The notes under the pieces are model-generated. The model saw nothing but the letters and a program-made list of their open reading frames with translations. It ran no database searches and was not told the DNA's origin. Below are positions 60,631 to 64,000 of a stretch of 64,000 nucleotides of DNA, in pieces. Position 1 is the stretch's first letter; each line of letters opens with the position of its first letter. The stretch is taken from the NCBI GenBank assembly GCA_013298775.1, contig JAAFIV010000004.1:160466-224465 (forward strand). The letters run 5' to 3'. The stretch comes from Ignavibacteria bacterium. Its GTDB lineage: Bacteria; Bacteroidota; Ignavibacteria; Kapaibacteriales; UBA4661. The translations under genes and the position numbers were made by a program.

Positions 60631-61812
60631 ATGATGCAACTTATTGACAACACTATCCCCGTGTGGGGAGACCCGATTGATGAAGAGGCGTTGAAGCAAA
60701 TCCGCGTCTGCGCACGAAGCGCAGAGAAAGTCGCACTCATGGGCGACCACCACAAAGGCTATGCTGTGCCGATTGGCGGCGTAGTAGCCTACAAGGGGCG
60801 AATTAGCCCGTCTGGTGTGGGGTATGATATTGCGTGCGGAAACAAAGCTGTGCTGTTGGATGCGGATGTAAACGATGTTCGCGCCAACATCTCGACCATC
60901 ATGGACGACATTTGGAAAGCAATAAGTTTTGGTATGGGACGCAAAAATAATGAACGCGTTGAGCATACCCTCTTCGACGACGACGCGTGGAAACTCCGCC
61001 CTTCCAACGGCATCAAAGATAAAGCTCGTAATCAACTCGGCACAGTGGGGAGCGGCAATCACTACGTGGATATTTTTGCCGATGAGCAAAACCGTGTGTG
61101 GGTAGGTGTTCACTTTGGTTCGCGTGGGCTTGGACACACGATTGCATCGTACTTCCTTGAAAAAGGTGGCGCGAAAGATGCGATGGATGCCGAGCCACTC
61201 GTGATTGACGAAGCATCCGCGCTGGGTGCAGACTATCTGGAGGGAATGCGCCTCGCAGGACTATACGCCTACGCTGGACGCGATTGGGTGTGCCAGAAAG
61301 TAGCATCAATACTGGGCGCGAAGGTATTGGACGAAGTGCATAATCACCACAATTTTGCATGGAAAGAAGCACATGGCGGCGAGGACTATTGGGTGGTGCG
61401 CAAAGGTGCAACGCCCGCGTTTCCTGGGCAGCGCGGCTTTGTAGGCGGTTCAATGGGTGATATTTCCGTAATTTTAGAAGGCGTAGAATCAGAGGAGTCC
61501 ATCCATTCGCTCTATTCCACCATTCACGGCGCAGGACGCGTGATGAGCCGCACCAAAGCTCGCGGGAAAATCAATTATCGCACCAAAGAACTTATTTCGC
61601 CCGGACTTATCAGCCGAGAAATGATGCAAGAATGGGTACAAGCAAGCAAGGTAGAATTGCGCGGCGCAGGAACGGACGAATCACCGCACTGCTACAAGCG
61701 TTTGCCAGAAGTGCTGGAACACCACGCCGCAACAATTCGCATCCTCCACACGCTCACCCCGATTGGCGTTGCGATGGCGGGCGAAGATGAAAAAGACCCG
61801 TATAAAGATTAG
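60631..61812 (+). CDS. rtcB: RtcB-family RNA-splicing ligase
   Basis: RtcB joins RNA 2',3'-cyclic phosphate (or 3'-phosphate) ends to 5'-hydroxyl ends with GTP and Mn2+. It has 393 residues. The metal-site cysteine and aspartate are in GVGYDIACGN (Asp66, Cys69). GTVGSGNHYVDI carries the Asn-His motif, and VHFGSRGLGH and EVHNHHNF provide further histidines. HGAGRVMSR is the guanylylation-site region. The C-terminal KDPYKD is typical of the family. No intein is present and no archease gene is adjacent. The 12 bp gap suggests co-transcription with the LRR gene upstream, which may be coincidental. The start has two consecutive ATGs. Confidence 0.93.
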   Translation: MMQLIDNTIPVWGDPIDEEALKQIRVCARSAEKVALMGDHHKGYAVPIGGVVAYKGRISPSGVGYDIACGNKAVLLDADVNDVRANISTIMDDIWKAISFGMGRKNNERVEHTLFDDDAWKLRPSNGIKDKARNQLGTVGSGNHYVDIFADEQNRVWVGVHFGSRGLGHTIASYFLEKGGAKDAMDAEPLVIDEASALGADYLEGMRLAGLYAYAGRDWVCQKVASILGAKVLDEVHNHHNFAWKEAHGGEDYWVVRKGATPAFPGQRGFVGGSMGDISVILEGVESEESIHSLYSTIHGAGRVMSRTKARGKINYRTKELISPGLISREMMQEWVQASKVELRGAGTDESPHCYKRLPEVLEHHAATIRILHTLTPIGVAMAGEDEKDPYKD

Positions 61813-61819
61813 ACATGCC

Positions 61820-62000
61820 AATTAAAAGTTAGGCTGAGTCGTTGATTTTTATGACACTGATTTAACTGGTAAAAATGATTTTCACAGATACATGATGTGA
61901 AATGATATAAAAGAAATCTTTTCAAATCATTATTCTTCAATTAGTTATCAGTTTTATCGGTTCAATCATTTTAATCAGTGTCAAAAACTATCTTTTAATT
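61820..62000. repeat. MITE-like AT-rich element with terminal inverted repeats
   Basis: AATTAAAAGTTAGG at one end pairs with CTATCTTTTAATT at the other. Inside these, TTTTTATGACACTGATTTAA pairs with TTAATCAGTGTCAAAAA. The element has no coding capacity and lies between the RtcB gene and the barrel gene. Confidence 0.6.
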
Positions 62001-62025
62001 CGCATTAGACGTAAAAATGTATCCA

Positions 62026-62055
62026 CGTAGTGGTGAAAAATTTTTCGCCACTACG
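62026..62055. repeat. Loop-less palindrome over the stop of the barrel gene
   Basis: CGTAGTGGTGAAAAA is followed directly by TTTTTCGCCACTACG (one mismatch). It overlaps the stop codon of the minus-strand gene. No T-run follows the stem on the minus strand, so it is a poor rho-independent terminator for that gene. Confidence 0.7.
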
Positions 62056-62998
62056 GATTTTTCTGCAAATAATACAAACGATATTTGAACGTAATACCAG
62101 CTTGTGCGCCATCCATGCGCCATGAACCTTTGCTCTCCCGATATTCAAATGGATTACTTGAGTTTGTTTTTTCTCGTGCCGTCAGCCCGTCTGCCATCTC
62201 CTGCACACCGAAATAATAGCGCACATACGGCGCAATCACCCAATTCGCAGGATATTCGCTTTCAAGAAAAATATCGCTTTCCAAACCCAGAAATGGCGCA
62301 ACTTGCAGCGTATTGAAGCGGGGAATTTCCTTGTTGTCAATAACGTTGCGCACCGCAGAAATACGACCATCGGGGGAAACAAAATTTACAGTGGAATCCA
62401 TCAACGTCTCTTTCGAGCTGAAGCGTTGCCCCATACTATACCGCACACCGACACCTGCCGAAAGATATAACGACGGCGCATACGTTACGGTCGTCGGAAT
62501 TGGTAGCAAACGCAGCTTTAATGCGGGGTCGAAGTGAATTGTTGTCAGTTGAATATCCTTGCTGTATCGTATGGGAAATTCTTGCGGAACACCTGTTCTC
62601 GCTATTGCCAGCACATTCTCCGTTTTGGAAAGCTCCACACGTCCACTGCTCACTCCTGCACGCACATCCAGCATGAGCCAATTTGTCAAGGAATGGTCGA
62701 AGGTCGCGCCTACAGCCCAGCCCGTACCGATTGCCGAACCAAATGACGACGGCACACAACACGTTGGAAACCCTGTAAAATGAACGAAGTTTGCACGATG
62801 CAAACCCGCATCATAGCCGCCGTACACGCCAAATCCCGTCAAGGTGTATTCAGGATTGCGCACATAGTTTGGCAAGGAAGTAGATTGCTGCGTGCTTGTC
62901 GGTACAGATACGCCCTCCTGCGCTACAAGGCTCGTCAAAGCTAGTGGTATGAAGGTGGCTATCACAAAAAGCTGTACTACTCTGTTCATACATTTCAT
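62051..62998 (-). CDS. Exported outer-membrane beta-barrel protein
   Basis: This 315-residue protein starts at 62998 (MKCMNRVVQLFVIATFIPLA); GGAG lies seven bases upstream of that ATG, which favours it over the ATG six bases earlier. The frame is open to 63190 but crosses the regulatory repeats. The signal peptide ends LTSLVAQE. The mature part has FGVYGGYDAGLHRANF, VGATFDHSLTNWLMLDVRAG and other alternating strands of a small outer-membrane barrel, ending QAGITFKYRLYYLQKNP. It is similar in style to OmpA/PorT-like barrels but has no specific family match. Direct repeats at 63136-63165 lie in its upstream region, and the LytTR regulator gene is immediately upstream on the same strand. Confidence 0.7.
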   Translation of the reverse strand: MKCMNRVVQLFVIATFIPLALTSLVAQEGVSVPTSTQQSTSLPNYVRNPEYTLTGFGVYGGYDAGLHRANFVHFTGFPTCCVPSSFGSAIGTGWAVGATFDHSLTNWLMLDVRAGVSSGRVELSKTENVLAIARTGVPQEFPIRYSKDIQLTTIHFDPALKLRLLPIPTTVTYAPSLYLSAGVGVRYSMGQRFSSKETLMDSTVNFVSPDGRISAVRNVIDNKEIPRFNTLQVAPFLGLESDIFLESEYPANWVIAPYVRYYFGVQEMADGLTAREKTNSSNPFEYRESKGSWRMDGAQAGITFKYRLYYLQKNP

Positions 62999-63135
62999 AA
63001 ACATTCTCCAAGAATTAAGAAGGAAGAAGTCTGAAGTATCCGTGCTTTGCTGAACGATGCTTTTTGAACATTGAGCATGATACTTCCAAAATTTTCCGCA
63101 ACATACAAGTTTGCGGTCGCATGGACAAGAATTTT

Positions 63136-63165
63136 GGGGCGAAAGAACGTGTTTTTGGGGCGAAT
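63136..63165 (-). promoter_or_regulatory. Direct repeats TTTCGCCCC spaced 21 bp (candidate LytTR operator)
   Basis: Read on the minus strand: ATTCGCCCC (63165-63157), a 12 bp spacer, then TTTCGCCCC (63144-63136). The same repeat and spacing is at 42993-43022 before the FecR-like gene. The adjacent upstream gene encodes a LytTR response regulator, a class known to bind pairs of 9 bp direct repeats 12-13 bp apart. The link is an inference. Confidence 0.55.
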
Positions 63166-63209
63166 GAACGAATGATATTGAAATGAACACACTCGCGTAT
63201 TTCTTTTTC

Positions 63210-64000
63210 TCAGTTATTCATACCCTTCAGCCACGCCTTAAATGCGCTTACTTTTTCCCTGCTCAAAATAACAGCTTCTGGCGCAGGCGGCTGTAATTGC
63301 ACCAACAAACGATTGCCGTAGTATGCCTCCGCACTCGCAACTGCCTTGCGGCTGATGATGTACTGCCTGTTTGCTCGAAAAAAAAGGTGCGACGGCAAAC
63401 GCGCTTCGATTTCTTCCAAGGTCTCGTCCAGCGAGTAATCCTGCCTGTTTTCGACCATTGCTCGGACGAGACCGTTTTTTACAAAAAAAAATGCAATTTT
63501 TTCTGCGGAAAGAGGAATGATGCGGCTGCCGATAGAAGTCAAAAACGTTGGCGCGGAAACAGCTTCAAATCTCGTACTACGCTCATTTTGCATTGTAGAA
63601 AGTAAGCGTTGCACTTCGCGGAGAGCGTCGCCGGAATAGAGGAGTTTATTGTGGTGAAATTTCTCCAAAGCCCGCTTCAAATCGTCGTTTCGGATGGGTT
63701 TCAGCAAATAATCCAGTCCATGCACTTTGAAGGCTTGAACGGCATACTCATTGTAGGCAGTCGTGAAAATAATGGGAATTGTCAGCGAAAATGCCTCAAA
63801 AACCTCGAAGGAAAGACCGTCGGAAAGCTGAATATCGGAAACAATCAGGTCAATGTGGGTGCGCCCAATAACAACATTCTCCCGAAACCACGTCATTGCT
63901 TCTTCAACAGACGACAACTCCGCACAAATACTTGCCGTGCGGTCTGCTTCCACAATCATCGCGCGAAGTTTTCGCATCGCAATATCTTCATCTTCGAGTA
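63210..64000 (-). CDS. LytTR-family response regulator (runs off right edge)
   Basis: This gene encodes a two-component response regulator with an N-terminal receiver and a C-terminal LytTR DNA-binding domain. The frame remains open to base 64000; the text LEDEDIAMRKLRAMIVEA shows that the internal Met at 63977 is not the start and that a few N-terminal residues lie outside the window. The acidic pair is in LEDED, the phosphoacceptor Asp in LIVSDIQLSDG, the conserved Thr in IIFTTAYNEYAVQAF and the Lys in DYLLKPI. The LytTR domain has IAFFFVKNGLVRAMVENRQD, LFFRANRQYIISRKAV and a final FKAWLKG. Regulators of this type usually pair with a LytS/YehU-like kinase gene, expected just beyond the edge. 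The barrel gene and its repeated upstream site lie 211 bp downstream. Confidence 0.93.
   Translation of the reverse strand, partial: LEDEDIAMRKLRAMIVEADRTASICAELSSVEEAMTWFRENVVIGRTHIDLIVSDIQLSDGLSFEVFEAFSLTIPIIFTTAYNEYAVQAFKVHGLDYLLKPIRNDDLKRALEKFHHNKLLYSGDALREVQRLLSTMQNERSTRFEAVSAPTFLTSIGSRIIPLSAEKIAFFFVKNGLVRAMVENRQDYSLDETLEEIEARLPSHLFFRANRQYIISRKAVASAEAYYGNRLLVQLQPPAPEAVILSREKVSAFKAWLKGMNN

Noticed and set aside
62026..62055. Terminator of the barrel gene
   Set aside because: The palindrome overlaps the stop codon, has no loop and no T-run follows on the minus strand; kept only as a palindrome.

Overview
The window reads like a chromosomal segment from a Gram-negative member of the Bacteroidota/Chlorobiota (FCB) assemblage. 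Three very large exported proteins end in type IX secretion (T9SS) type A-like C-terminal domains. There are two TonB-dependent receptors, a DUF3078 barrel, a TamB-like protein and several other outer-membrane beta-barrels. Several genes (the Uma2 gene, the first TonB receptor, the FecR-like gene, the barrel at 62051-62998) have recognisable GGAG/GGAGG ribosome binding sites. That fits Chlorobi/Ignavibacteria/Kapabacteria-like lineages slightly better than classical Bacteroidetes. The assignment is an inference from gene content; no rRNA lies in the window.

Layout. 1-8282 (minus strand): the N-terminal part of a Dna2-like nuclease/helicase cut by the window edge, a methyl-accepting chemotaxis protein (MCP), a double hot-dog MaoC-like protein and mfd. 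8453-13030 (minus): a TonB receptor coupled to a YfiR-like gene, then an ammonium channel. 13342-15108 (plus): a methyltransferase and a Uma2-type nuclease. 15134-21827 (minus): an unusual chemoreceptor with a two-propeller/Y_Y_Y exported sensor fused to an MCP signalling module, then mscL, a DUF3078 barrel and a DAHP synthase. 22298-24405 (plus): glmS and tRNA-Pro(UGG). 24675-36867: an MFS transporter, two large T9SS cargo proteins, an outer-membrane barrel and a TPR/leucine-rich-repeat (LRR) protein. 37744-56289 (plus): a TamB-like protein, a FecR-like exported protein and a 3743-residue protein with NHL repeats and about 41 IPT/TIG repeats. 56547-61812 (plus): a second TonB receptor/YfiR pair, a second LRR protein and an RtcB-type RNA ligase. 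62051-64000 (minus): a barrel protein and a LytTR response regulator cut by the right edge.

The spaces between genes are rich in dispersed repeats of several families: a ~100 bp CCCTCACCC...GGGTGAGGG palindrome (five copies, one of them in frame inside mfd), a CCCCCTTGATAAAGGGGG palindrome, a CAGACACTCTTGTCTG family, a GTGAGGCTCTCAC/GTGAGGGTCTCAC family, a 149 bp element with 14 bp terminal inverted repeats and a second MITE-like element. Some are nested in each other. Short 14-15 bp tandem repeats occur both between genes and inside coding sequences.

Most notable points: (1) a histidine-kinase-type two-propeller sensor attached to a chemotaxis output domain; (2) two 9-bp direct repeats spaced 21 bp apart, present upstream of two genes for exported proteins, with the geometry expected of a LytTR-regulator operator, one copy lying beside a LytTR gene; (3) an in-frame palindromic repeat in mfd; (4) two TonB receptor/YfiR modules.
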